Part shown: positions 13,640 to 27,545 of the stretch, piece after piece
Layout of the letters: the number at the start of each line of letters is the position of its first letter
How positions within the stretch are numbered: the first letter of the stretch is position 1
From: Aphis gossypii
Lineage: Eukaryota > Arthropoda > Insecta > Hemiptera > Aphididae
NCBI RefSeq assembly: GCF_020184175.1
Contig: NC_065530.1
Span: 43,191,260 to 43,255,259, forward strand
Reading direction: 5' to 3'
DNA: 64,000 nt
Made by a program: the position numbers and the translations under genes
Notes under the pieces: model-generated
What the model was told of the DNA's origin: nothing
The model's input: the letters and a program-made list of their open reading frames with translations, nothing else
The model's database searches: none

Positions 13640-15621
13640 AATCTTGATTATTATTCCGCAGTGACCATCGATTATAGTAGAGACCTCTGTTTACAGACCA
13701 CGTCGCGCATTAATAAAACAAACAACCAAAATAAAAAAATGCTGAACAATAAACTCGTATTTGTTACAAATATTATGAGGCGCATATTATTAAATTTGAT
13801 GTTAACTAACACGAACGTTATGTTATACAATAATATACATTTTTGATTTCCAACTGAAAAAATTGACTCTACAATTATTGAAAAAAAAACATATTACTTT
13901 GGAGTTTTACGACATAATTTTTGGCTACATTTGATTTGTTTTCCCTCGATTTCTACAGAAAATAAAAATTTAAGGTAGATAGGTACTTAATTGTGTCTAA
14001 ATATTAAATTTACCTACACGCTTACTGCACTCGCCCTGTATCACCAACATTATAACAGGTTTTTGAAAAATCACAAGACACTAAAAGTGTTACGACAAAC
14101 TGTTAAAAAGGAATATTAATACATAGTTAAATGATACCAGGCCTATAGTTTTTTATTACAATTCACCGTCCTTATTATAATATATTACTTTATTATACCT
14201 AGTATAGGTAGCAGCCTGCAATCAGAATATTTAATAATAAATGTAAAAACTTAATAATATAATCATAATTCATAACCATACAATTTAAAATCATCCTCCC
14301 CCGCATTCTATTTATAAAACAGTCAAAACAATATTATTTAAATTAATAATATACTTTAGATACTAAAACATTATATGCCTTGGATTAACAACATTCACTA
14401 ATATGGAATATTATAGGTAATATTTGAAAATATCAACAAATATATTGTACTAAATACTCGAATGCATACATACTATAAAATATCATTAAATAATAAGATC
14501 TTTGTGCCATTTAAAATATTTAATGCACTTTTAACATTAAGATAATTGTTACAATAAACAATAAAAATCTATTTAAGGTTTAAAATAATTTATTACAACG
14601 AAAATCGTTTTAAATACTTTCTGCTAAGTGCTAATAATATTGTACATACTATATTATGTACATGATTTGCGCTCACTTAAATTATACATTATAATTAAAA
14701 TTTCTCATTGCGAATTAAATAAAATAATTTTTAGTACCTATAGTAACAATATAATTTATAAGTGATAAACTGTTTAAAATTAAGATATTTCTATATATTC
14801 ATAAAACGTATACCTACATTGTTTTAGTTATTAATTTACTATATTGAGTAATTTGAAAATATTAAATAATATTTTATTTTCATAGTAAAATAATTTAATA
14901 AATTGAGAGTGATATTAAAATTACTACTAAGCAATTGAAAGTCGGTAATATTTCTATGATAATATAATAAAATGATAATAATTTTACTCTAATAAAATAC
15001 TTAATTATATAGACTTAAATACATACTTTATTTATTATTCATAAAAATTTTTTTATGTACTAGAACTTCGGGAAATAATTATTTATCTAGATTACATATT
15101 ATTACTGCAGACAAAAATTATATCTTGATAAAACAGAAAAAAATTTGAATTTGAATTTCTAGTTATTGTAATTATTATTTTTATCGTCTATCTAATCGTT
15201 AAGTAGATAATTTGATTTATGATTCTAAAAATGAAAAGAACGTGGTTATATATATATATATATTGAAGTGCATAATCTTCAATGATATTGTTAAATGCTT
15301 AAATTGTGTTGATTAAAATGCAATCAGTTCAAAACCATACTCAAAAAACTTGTCTAGATTTTATGTAATAAAATATGTTGTGATTATAAATTTTAATAGA
15401 AATAATAAAATATTGCTGTCCTATCCTACTCCGATTTCGGATGGTCTGTTCAAAAAAAAAAAATAATAATAATAATATTCATTTATAAACATTTGTAACA
15501 ACGCACGTGATGTGATAAGGTACTTCGGTCGCTGTATTAAATAATGTTAACCCTAAACCATAGAACTCTATACATCCATGTACATATGAAATCTATAAAA
15601 CTTCCGTTAACCTTTGTCCCC

Positions 15622-15650
<29 letters not shown>
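15622..15650. repeat. (AAT)n microsatellite
   Basis: Uninterrupted AAT trinucleotide run followed by an A-rich stretch. A shorter one lies at about 15462-15476. Confidence 0.85.
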
Positions 15651-15656
<6 letters not shown>

Positions 15657-18600
15657 TAGTGTATTTTAGACATGATCGGGTCTGCTACCGACCGGTTTGT
15701 AAACATTCTGACGCACGTTTGTTTAACATAATACAATATTTAATAATCTATAATCATTTTAATAAGACAATTATACAGGTACCTATAATACTAATACCTA
15801 TTTGATTAAATACTGGTAAATTCGCATGGGTTTATAATATAACAAATATAGTACATAGTAAACAAAAACAAGTACGTCGACTCATATCTAATAAGCACGG
15901 ACCTATAATCAGTAATATTATACAGAGTGATTCACCAAGCATACTCGTCCACTCTTTTCTTCAATATAGTACAGTTATGAAAAATCTGATTTTTGGAATT
16001 TTTAAATATATTTAGAGATCTATTTTTTTTTTAATTCTCGAGACATTTTGTTCTCCCACTAAAGAACGTCTTGTGGTGGTATAAACTTATGTTTGAGATC
16101 ATTTTCTATTCTTTTCTCATAATTGTATCAACAGTCACCACAAAACACTCCTTAAGTAGTTAAGTAGTACAAAAATATCTTAAGAATCTGAAAATATGGT
16201 CTTTAAATATATTTAAATGCATCAAAAATCGAAGTTTGAATAAATTCATTATTAAAGGATAAACTAGAGGTGAGCATAATAATTGATGAATCACCCTGTA
16301 AAATGTATATATATAGTATTATGTACATAATAATGTTGAGAATGTAAAAACTCCGATGTTTGCGAAAAAACAAGTCATTCGAGATTATAATAACAGTCGT
16401 TTGACATTTGACTGTTGTACCCCGGTGTTTTTTTACTCGCACTATTTGCCTTGTTTTTAAACCGCAATAGAACAGCAATATACATTATGTAGAGTATGAT
16501 ATGCGGAATATGAGACACAAAGAAAGTATGAAATCGATAAAACAAATAATTAAGAGTACTTGAAAATAAAATTATGTATACTTATATTGAATGTTATTAT
16601 ACTTGAACGAAAAATTACAACTTCATTATTTTTATAGTATTATGTTTTTCGATTGTAACCACGTCGTTTACTACATTATTGCCTAATATTTTACTAACTA
16701 TAGTAATTATATATAATAAATGATTTCGAAAGCATTGTAGAAAAACATTTTAAAAACTTTACAGACGAGATATAGCTAAAGATCGCGGTCGTTTTAAATT
16801 TAAAAGCAACGTTCAATTATCAATACGTACATTTAGAAAATAGAATTATGTGTACAAAGTGTGATTAACACTATGTTTCAATTTAGGATCTAGTATCCAA
16901 AATTAAAACCTTGTTAAAAAAAATAATAATAATTCATGACGTTCGTTAATTCGTGAAATCTATAAATCTGACCATTATTTAAAATCAATTAAAAGCTCAT
17001 AAAAAAAATACGTCCACAGAACCGTTTAAATAGTTATATTTTAGCTATAATATTAAATCTAATTATCTAAATTATCTTAAAAACTTTAATTTTCATAAAA
17101 TATAAGAAATGTATATTTTAACATTTCAAAACATTATTAGATCAAGCCCTCAATTCTTATATAATATTATTAATATTTAAGTCAAAAAGCTATGTAAATT
17201 TCAAGTTTTTGGAGGAATATTTTATTAATTTCAATAAAACAAACCGAAATTTGTTTTTAATCAATTTCATTAAAGTTATTTTTTAGGTTCATAAATATTA
17301 AATTAAAACATGTAACATTTTCAAATTTTCTCGATTTGTTTAAATCGTAAAGCATGATAGGTTGTATAATAGTGCACAATGCACGCTGCAGGATAATTGT
17401 ATTTAATTTCAGGTACTTTATTTTAATAACATTATCATGAAAATAACACAGAGGAAAATGAAGTATCTGATACCCGACGAGAATGAGACAAAAAAACATA
17501 CTTTTCCTAATCGATATGTTTTAAAGTATATCACCAAAATCATTACTGCATGTGGGTGGTAAATTACAGGCCAGCAATAATTATGATTCATATGCAGTAG
17601 TTATAATTGCAATAATAATAGTCACCCAAAAAAAAATTTTATATTGTTTAATATTATTAGACTACTTAAGTCTTAAACAATATAAGCACGCATTATAATT
17701 TATAACGATGTTATTACGTTAACAAATATTCAAACCAAGAAATATATTGTCGTACACGATAAATTAACTTTGAACGGCTTCCGGCAGCACACTTTATCGA
17801 CAGTTTGTCAAACGCGCATTACGCCTTATAATAATAACTTTGCCGCGGCATAACCAAATAACTGTTTAATATTGTAACACAATGTAAATGAACATGGAAA
17901 TAAATCTATGTAGGCGTAGACGTGCTGCATAATACTATACCATATCATATACAATATATTTATTAGATCTGTCGAACACACGTCTGCGTTTATATTAAAT
18001 TAAAACCGTAATAATAATAACAATAATGACGGACGTCTGGATAGCTATATTGTCCATGCAGTATAATATATATATAATACGATTATAATAGGTAATGTCA
18101 TTGATTATATATATATAAACAAGTTTGTATAATAATTAATGGTAATATGCACTATTTTATTGTGCCTACGCGTCCACCTTTATGTTTACCTGTTCGAACG
18201 GGGAAAAGAAATATCAAGGAATTTTCAAAGCATAAAATAAATACCTAAGTAAAAAATAAACAAACATAATATTAAGTAGGTAGGTATCATTATCGTGACA
18301 TGTTCGTCGGAGTTTAAACGCTGCATCATGAGTACCCTGTTTATTTATATGCACACGTGCACTGTAAACCTATTTAGCATATTATACTATTTTATAATAA
18401 TATACGACAATCGTAGGTATTATATTTAAATATTTTGTTAGTACTTATACCTAAAAAATTAATTACAGCGTGTATGTACCCGTGTAACACAGATAGGTAA
18501 TAACTAATAACTATGTACAAAACTATTTAAACTATTTCGCAACACAAATCCAAAATCACGAGTTTAACGAAATCGAATCGTAACTAGAATAGGATAATTT

Positions 18601-19304
18601 ATAATTTATAATTTATTAATAGTCAATGACTTGTATATTATGTTTCAAATTTAAATCATGTAGGTACAATCCCAATTCTCGATTGTTGTTTATAATATTT
18701 GTATAATATATAGGTGACTATTGCCGCTTACATAGCTAAAAGCATCGAGAGAAATGTAATATTTGTTCCTGGATTTCATCTACTTATAAGTACATAATGT
18801 ACAAAATATAATAACAATTTACAAACAGTGATAAATCACATTTTCAATTCTTAAATAATGTGAAATAATTATAATATTCATTATCAAAAACTATAGTGTA
18901 TTAGTCATAAAAAAATATCATTGTTTTATTTTTAATCGAAAAACATCGAGCGTCATTAGTTCGTGATAAATTAAATTATTGTTAACACACGAATATACAT
19001 ATGTAGTACCTAATTCACGTTCAATAAATGTTTTATTGTCCGGTGCAAGTTTATTTGAATATTCTAGACTATATTAACCGAATTCATCATAACGTATATT
19101 ATACATATATTTATAAATAACGTTTACTGTATATACACCATATATCTATATGAATATTCATGAATTTATTTTGTTTTGTAAGGTAAACGTGAAGAAATTG
19201 TTTGCGTTATAATATAATAATATCTATATAATCTATATAATACGATATTACAATAAAAAAAAATGATGTATCAAAAATATTACTAGTAATAATTATTATA
19301 TTAC

Positions 19305-19440
19305 CTCTAATTGCTTAGGACGAACTGGTCGAGAGTCTTATGAAGCACACGAGCTACCACATTCGCAGTCGAGCTAACTGGTTACCATAACACTAACGAG
19401 ACTGCTTAGCGTATGTCCATAGTCAATATCAGTGTTGATA
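19305..19440 (-). other. Candidate non-coding 5' UTR exon (possibly of the SLC16 gene)
   Basis: A patch of less AT-rich, non-repetitive DNA ends on the minus strand with a donor-like TTAGAG/GTAATA boundary (exon end 19305, gt at 19304-19303). The SLC16 gene begins translation immediately behind a splice acceptor at 10342, so it needs an upstream untranslated exon on this strand, and this is one plausible place. The upstream edge near 19440 is arbitrary, since no transcription start can be seen. This is inference from one donor motif and base composition. A similar donor on the same strand lies near 22200 (CCGAG/GTGAGT). Confidence 0.25.
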
Positions 19441-22400
19441 ATTTAAACCGTTCAAGATTGCTGTTAGCGCCTCTGTGGGAGACGTTTAATAGTTTTAACC
19501 ATGATTTTAGATTTTTTTATTTTTTCTTACTAGAAATTTAAAAATAATTACATACAACAATTACACCGCGATACATTTACTACATAATGATTGATATAAT
19601 ACATAATATTAATTAATTCTTGTGACCTCATATACTTTCAATCTTATGCCAATAATGAATTGATTTTTTCGGCAAGTATTGAACCTTGAAACATGAAAAC
19701 TATTAATGAATTTAATGAATATAAACAATCATGTGTATGCTATACATATAAAACAATATTTAACGAAAATTAATTCAATATAGACTGTAACTTAACCATT
19801 ATATATTTTATATGCATATATTTGTTTAACAATTAACTCATCAACCAAAAAAAAAAAAATAATGAACGTTTTAAGTTTAAACACTATAAACGTATATAAT
19901 ATATGTATATAAATGCAATAAACATGTTTTTGTCGCTAATAAACTTTTTTTTTACACAATTTAATAGAAATGTTTTTTGTGAAAAAGTGTTTACATGTGC
20001 ACAGTTTCAATAAATTATTTTTTCAATAACTTGCAAGACATTCATGGAATTCACATAAAACTAGCATAATTTTATTACTACAATTAAAATGAGTAAATGA
20101 CATTTATGTAAAAGTTATACACATATTACAAACCAATAATGTATGTTTAACGCCCGATCTAAATAGTTCCAATTAATTTCATATATAAAAAGTGATAAAC
20201 TATATTCAAACTCAAGTCCGAAGACTATAATATAAATATTAAATTAATTTCATTATAACATCAATGAACTAAAAACTTATGCGGTACAAATTAAAAATAA
20301 GTTAATACTCGTAGAACTTATTTTCATCAAGTTAGGAAAATATAAATTGTACTTATATACTGTTACATAAAAGTTGGTTTACCTAAGCTTGTTAGTTATT
20401 ACTTATTAGTTTATTACACTTATAATACCTACCTTTTAATTATTATTTAAAATCTACTGTGTGTTTCTTATACAATTATATCTCAGTTTAGTTGGAACTT
20501 GGAACCGGAAATAGATCATTCATAATATACAAAGGTGATCCGTTTATTTGTTACTTTACACACATTATTTTAAAAATTATAACTTTTTTTCATGCTTAAT
20601 ATTGAAAAATAAAATTTTTTTTATAATGTTTTAACATTTAAAAATTATAAATAATAATTAAATAAAGAAAAATTATCAGTTTTTAAATTGTTGGTTGTTT
20701 GATACCTTAAATACTTTATTTCATATTCCAAAGTCAAATATTTTTTATAGAAAACACTGACGAATAAAAATCAAATTTATAATGAGTAATTATTAATTAG
20801 GTGACAAGTATTTAAAGTTTTGATTAACGAAGTCGTGACATGGAAGTACTTATCTCGTAAAATTTTAGTATTTTACTCAGCTAATCTAGTACAATTTAAT
20901 ACTTATAAGTTATAACTAATTCGATTTTTGTGTATCGAAAGACTTAATCTAAAACACACAGGTTTTTATTATTCTAAAAAGTAAAAACATTGTAAATACT
21001 GAAGCTATAACTTAAACACAATGAATCGCCTTGTATATCTACATTCTACATATTGTTAGAAACAAATATTGACTTTCAATTCCCAATGTATATCAATATA
21101 GATATTAATAAAACGGCAAATAATAAAGTTAAGTTAATAATGAAAAATAAGTAAGAATTTCAAAAGAATTCATGTTTAAATCTTAATTCCTTATTTATTA
21201 TTTCATTTTATCTCAATCAAATTTGATTAACTCGTTTAAAAGTGTTATTCGTCTAGTTCACAGTCAGGTATATAATATGATTATAGTTTATTACTTCGCT
21301 ATAATAATTGCTAATCAATCAAATTTTATATGTTATAAAATAATTATGGAATATATAACCGTTATTAGTTTTACTGGCGGATTAATAAATAAATGTGTAT
21401 GTATAAAATGAAAATTTTCAAAACGACATGTTTTTAAGGTCAAGTTAAGTTAACAAAAACATTCACGTTAATTATGCAGACTTTAATAACATTGCTTAAG
21501 TATTGAATAAGAATAATTTTTTCGAGCATTATTTGTTCAACATTCGAACAATTTAAAGATAAGACTTACAACTACAGATGGGTAAATAATATAACTGAAG
21601 TACCTATCATCATAAAAAAATCGTAATAAATCTTAATATTATATTAACATTTGTATTTACTCTTATATTATTCAATAATGATTAAGAAGATTATATTAAT
21701 AAACTTTAATATGACCGTCAGTATGTTAATTGTTAAGTACATGTTAAAAATTATATATTTATATGTGATTAACTAATAATGCACTATAATTGTCTATAAT
21801 ACGTTATTTAGTATTAAAGTTAATTAAATAATATTATTATACACTACATGATTTTTTTACCTAATACATGTTATTGTTTGCGATATATATAAACATATAT
21901 GTATATTAATAATCCTAAAAAATAATATTAATTTTTGATTTATGCCATGTAAAAAATAAAAAGAATTGTGAAATGGATTGACACTGCTACATAATAGCGA
22001 TATATTGTTCAGGATGTGCATCCGCTGGAACAAGTTCAGACACCAATTAAACATTCGCAAACACGTAGATACCTACTTTAAAAATAGATAATATATCAAA
22101 TGGCACGACCTAACCTATGGCTTGATCATTTTGGAGATCATTTACGAGCAGTAACGAGAGTCTGATCGAATTGTTTTGTCAATTTGATGTAGATTTCACT
22201 CACCTCGGTTCTTAACCACATGTCATATTGTTCTTTATTGTCTTAGGCCAGTGAACGGAACGACACGTTATTATCTATAATATAATAGTTATATGTTGTC
22301 TACCCGTGATATTAAAAAAAAAAAAAAAAAAAAATATTCACGATTTGACAAAAAAATAACTAGTAAAAACCGATTCGATTAAATTATTACGCAATAACGA

Positions 22401-25400
22401 GATATTAAAATACATTAAGATAAATCGGGATCGATATCACTATACATATTATAATTGCTTATTTTGAACAGTGCGAATCATACAAGACACTTTAAGATTT
22501 TTTCATAAGTACAAGGTAGGTACAGATAACAAAATATTACAAGTGCGAAACAAAAAAATACGATTATTGTTTATATATATATATATAAATATATATGTGT
22601 GTGTATATTTAATGATTTTTAGACACGTTAATGTCCTCACTATTTTGTACACGTGTTAGGTACATTAGTTTTACGAGTATCCAATTTGAAATCGTTAAAC
22701 GGAGTGATTATAGGTATTTTTGTACAATAATTAAATTTTTTTATAATCATTTGTTTGCTTTATTTACGAACGAATGAGAATTAAATATTATAGGTATTTT
22801 ATGAATTTATATTGCATTTAAATAATATGTCATAATTATTGTAATACCTATATAATATTATAGTACATTTTTAAACAATTGAAAAAATGTATATACAAAT
22901 TATTTTTTTTATATATTATTATATAAAAAAAAAATATTTATAAAATAAGTAGGTATCACATTATAATACGTATATAATATTTTTAAACCAATTTTTATCC
23001 GATCATTAAGTGTAACGTAACGTGCATGTATTGCACAAGTAGAACTCAGCACCAGTTATTTAAAAGTGCACAATGTGCAATAATATATAGGAACGTTGAA
23101 ATTATATATAGGTGCTGTCATAAAATTAATATTGTGATCGAATATTCGAATGCGAATGTCGTGTACTTTTACTAATGTAGACATGCAGTAACGAGTGTTG
23201 GGATAGTGTTGGGATAGTATTGTAAATGTACATATATATAAGTTTTGTATACACCTATTTTAATAAACAAGACTATCACAAATATAATAGCAACATCTTC
23301 AAAACGTTTAAACTTTAAAATGCTTTTTTGAGAAGAAAATATATATTACCACAACTACCTGTATACTATCAATTTTGTTTTCAGATTTGAACGCTTACAA
23401 CTCCGTATTACCTTCTGTATAAAATACTCGTATAATAGGTAAGAGAGGCAAGACATAATATTTTGTGATACAAATAGCTCAAGTGTTAAGTATTTTTAAA
23501 AAAAAGGGTTAGTGTGAGTTTATTTAATATTATATATTAGTTAAATGTATTATACTATATATACAATATGCAAAGTGAATATACTGATATTATATCATGT
23601 CTAGGCGTCTAGCTGCCACTGAATTGTTTGTTGTTTTGTTCGCGTGGTTGTGATGTAGAAATAGAAGTCGACAATAAGTCATCCAACTAGACGTAATAAA
23701 CGTGAACGCTTTTAACTTAAATTTGACTGCTAAAAATAAATATAAATTCATTAGATGCGAAGGAATTTCGTGCCGTTGCCCATCATTTGCACGTGCGAAA
23801 CACTACAATTACTGCACGAGAATACGAGTGGTATTTACCTATGTATATAACATATAGATAAAAACTAACTAAAGAAATAATATTATGTTTGAGTGTAAAT
23901 ATGATCGACGATAATATTTTTTTACTATTATACATATATATTATATACACACAGTGCCGCAATGGCGTATAGATACATACCTTTGGTATAAGTGGAGGAG
24001 AAAGAGAGTTCAGTGGAAATATAACCTAGCCTATACGTGAAATTATAAATAGTTTAACTGTTTAAACTGTTTAAAGTATTTATAATGCACTAAAGGTATA
24101 AATATATAAAAAAAAACATAATTTTCGGTGAGACTTAAGAGCCCAAAATTCAAAGGTCTACATTTATGTCTATGAGTAGTATGAGCTATGTTTATGTCGT
24201 TTTATAAATTATATAAATAAACTAAGGATTGTTAATTTTATATAATAAATACCATACCTATACCTGCACTACAATCATAAACAATAAAATGTATGCAAAA
24301 CATGTATAGTACTATGCCTAGAATAAAAAATATATAATAACGGAATGCCAATAATATGAACAAGATCGAAAAAACTTCAGCATGACCGAAAAACCTTGAA
24401 AATACACTCTATCTAAACATTCTAAACCCTGGACAAAACAAAAAAATATTAAACTTATAAAAAAAATAATCTAATTAGGTAACAAAATTTAATGTACATT
24501 ATTATAATAAAATATATTATAAATATTGTAACTAATTTAAATTCAAGTAATCTTTAGGTATAATGGTCTTTGCAGCCGATTTGTTAAGATTTTATTAAAA
24601 AAAAACTTATAATAAAAACATATACATATTTAAATAATAATTGAATACACTTAATTTTTTTAAATAAAAGAACATAAGATTTTAATATTAAGCTAAGACA
24701 AGGCCACGTGGGGGATGTTACCCGTTTGAATGATACTTATTTTGGTACCTAACCGTATGAATTGCGTTACATTGATTTTCTAATTAGAGATAATTTGAAT
24801 ACACAAATACATAAATATGTATATACGAGTATGTTATAATATAATAATATACGTATGTATATTTTATATTATAGCAGTGATACTATTGAGATTTTTTTTT
24901 GGTAGTGAGGGAGTGTCTAAATTTTTTTATATTTACATACATTATAAACTATGTTAAGTATCGTTTATTACCTGGGATTATTATTTACATCTTTTTATTA
25001 ATAACAAATACAATTTTGTAAAAGCGGTATATCTACAAAACCTTTACGAATTTATTTAAACACTTGTCTGTGAAAGTTCTTCAGAACAAACATTTGTAAA
25101 ACCATACATAAAGGTAAGTTTTTTAGCATACAAATATTTTTATATGAAAGCAAAAATTGCATTTACATTTAAAATATTTAAGTATGGCGTGTTTAAATGG
25201 AGAAATAGATACTGTTGTTATTAAACATCACTTCGATACTTATTTAATAGTAAATCATTATTGGAGATTTCGCTCATATATACCTATATATGTATTAGAG
25301 CTGGCACTTCTGGAAATAGCAAAAACTTTCCAAATTATAATTTTTCCTCTTTTTATTTTTTGTTATCAATAATGATAGCTCTTGATTTATGTATTTTTTG

Positions 25401-26210
25401 ACAGAAGTATAATTATATTATTTTATTTATTTAAAACATTTCAAAATTTATTATAACTCATAAACAGTTATTGATAATTAAGTAGGTGCAGACGGTACAG
25501 TAAATATTTAGAGCAGAAAAAAGAGTTAGTACATACTATATTATATACATACAATAATACAAAATTGGAAAACTTTAATACCTAATGAGATTCGTGGATT
25601 AATCCATTAATACATATCATATCTCAATTGAAATCTAATAATCTGTTTATTTATATTTTTAGGCAATATAGTAAGTACCTTTTAAATTTGAAATTTAGCA
25701 AAAACTCTTTATTATTATTGAAATTAAATACACTATTTTTATTCAATTTTATGATGATATGCCTAGATGATGATTAAATTTTATGGGTTTATAATTAGTT
25801 CACTACATGCAATTACCTATCACTAAATGTGACGGAATATTGATTATTAAAAACATAAAGTTGTCGATTTTGTATTTTTGGTCAACTCAGGTATTCTAAA
25901 AATATTTATGTCAATATAAACTTGATATGTGTATGGCTAGGAGCTAAGGCTAGGGACTTTTATAGCACTTATAAGACACCCATCAAATATAATCTAAAAA
26001 TATGCATAAAAAAATAATTTAAAAACCGGTTAAACCTTAGAGTTTATCAAGCAAAATATATATTATAATAAATATACCTATATTATTCTTTATTATTTCT
26101 CATCGTATATTTATCACTATTGTGTTTAATATGCGATTACCTTAATTTTTGGTCGTAACAATAAGATTGATAATCTATAAATAATTAAATAGGTACATAA
26201 TATAATATGC

Positions 26211-26384
26211 AGCAAGAGTATTTAGGGGAATGCTACAAAGTGCTGTTGCTTCGGGCGGCTAATTATGAGAGAATGGTTAATTTTTTTATAATTAAATTAC
26301 AATTTCATCAAATTTATATTCAGTTTAATGAAGCGTTCTTTTTTGATGCTCCAATGAGGCAAATTCCTAAATACGGCTCTGGCT
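26211..26384. mobile_element. Small inverted-repeat element (MITE), boundaries approximate
   Basis: The left edge reads CAAGAGTATTTAGGGGAATGC. The right edge, read on the minus strand, is CAGAGCCGTATTTAGGAATT. These imperfect terminal inverted repeats share the CAGAG..TATTTAGG core. There is no coding capacity. TGCAG occurs in both flanks, but an exact target duplication is not evident. It sits 44 bp from a second, different MITE. Confidence 0.5.
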
Positions 26385-26428
26385 GCAGTAACAATTTTTT
26401 CAGCAGATAATAATCTGTATAATCTATA

Positions 26429-26611
26429 CATGGGCGCCCATTGGGAGAGGCAAGATAGGGCACTTGCCCCCCCCCCTGGACAAAAATTACTTAAAACTTG
26501 TAGCTCAATAAATATTACCATAATATTATTATTATCTTTATTGCCGTACATTTGAGATTTTTTTTATTTTGACCCTCCCCCCCCCTAAAATGTTAATTAT
26601 GGACGCCCATG
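26429..26611. mobile_element. hAT-type MITE with perfect 8-bp target duplication
   Basis: A 183-bp element with terminal inverted repeats CATGGGCGCCCAT (left) and CATGGGCGTCCAT (right, minus strand), one mismatch in 13. It is flanked by identical AATCTATA duplications at 26421-26428 and 26612-26619. The 8-bp duplication length points to hAT transposition (P-like elements also make 8 bp). The interior has two cytosine runs and no open frame of interest. Confidence 0.85.
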
Positions 26612-27455
26612 AATCTATACTGTGTACTATGCAGTATAGAGTAGATTATTATAGGTACACACATTTTTAGATCATACCAAAAATAATCGTTATATTTATA
26701 TATACATATATATTAAAAAGCTATAGATTTAATAATATAATAAAAAATGTGAACGATATTTTTTATAATTTTTTAGTATGTTTTTTCCTTTTCACATAAA
26801 AAAAAATGAAGTATACATTTCAATATTCGCTTTTGAAATATACTAACGTACAAAATGAATTTTTTTTATAAACTTTATGGAGTACATTTTTATTTCACTA
26901 AAATATAATCTAATTTATTTTAATTACTGCAAATGTTTTTTTTATTTACTAACCTATTATACTATATAGGTAAATAACAATAATATGTTAAAACCGGACA
27001 AGATTAATCTATTATTCCTAAAGGTACCACAAAAACTATATATATAGTATTATAGTGGGATTGCGAAATAGGACCGCCGCCGAACATGCGGCTGTTAAAT
27101 AACATATTTTATTAACATACATACAATAATTATTTGATATTATGTAATAAATAACGTATATGACAGCATAGTCTCGAAGAACGAGAGTAGTGAACAGAGA
27201 ATAAGCAACGATAGACCACTACTACATATTATAATAATCCAATCTGATACAGACGCATAAAAATATCAATAAATAAACGAGTTTATTATATATATATATA
27301 TTAATGCTGCAGTATGTTAACGAAGAGGATTATAATATGCAGTTTACACGCCACCAGACGCATATTTTTTTTTATTTTGTCAAATAGGTATATGCATATT
27401 AATGGTAGACTGTTGTGCATACTAAAACTTTATAAAATAATAATCTTTATGTTAG

Positions 27456-27545
27456 GTGCTGATATTAAATTCCAAAACGTCTCAACCGTATTCTCTATAA
27501 GTAAACACGACAGAGCTGTAGTTAAAAATATTTCTATTGAAATAT
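27456..27545 (+). pseudogene. Isolated exon-like segment resembling the start of an ABC nucleotide-binding domain (weak)
   Basis: One frame reads ADIKFQNVS and ends VVKNISIEI. This spacing and pattern is typical of the first two strands of ABC-transporter nucleotide-binding domains. The segment is bounded by TTATGTTAG (acceptor-like) and TAT/GTAAAT (donor-like). No Walker A, signature motif or other ABC exon was seen nearby, so it is an orphan relic or a coincidence. Confidence 0.2.

Larger units (their letters stand above)
13640..26210. other. Long AT-rich non-coding stretch
   Basis: No convincing exon, RNA gene or intact mobile element seen. Landmarks are an (AAT)n run at about 15622-15650, a homopolymer A run at about 22314-22334, the candidate untranslated exon at 19305-19440 and a possible minus-strand donor near 22200. 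Open frames of 60-90 codons here have AT-driven composition and no recognisable domain. Confidence 0.55.
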
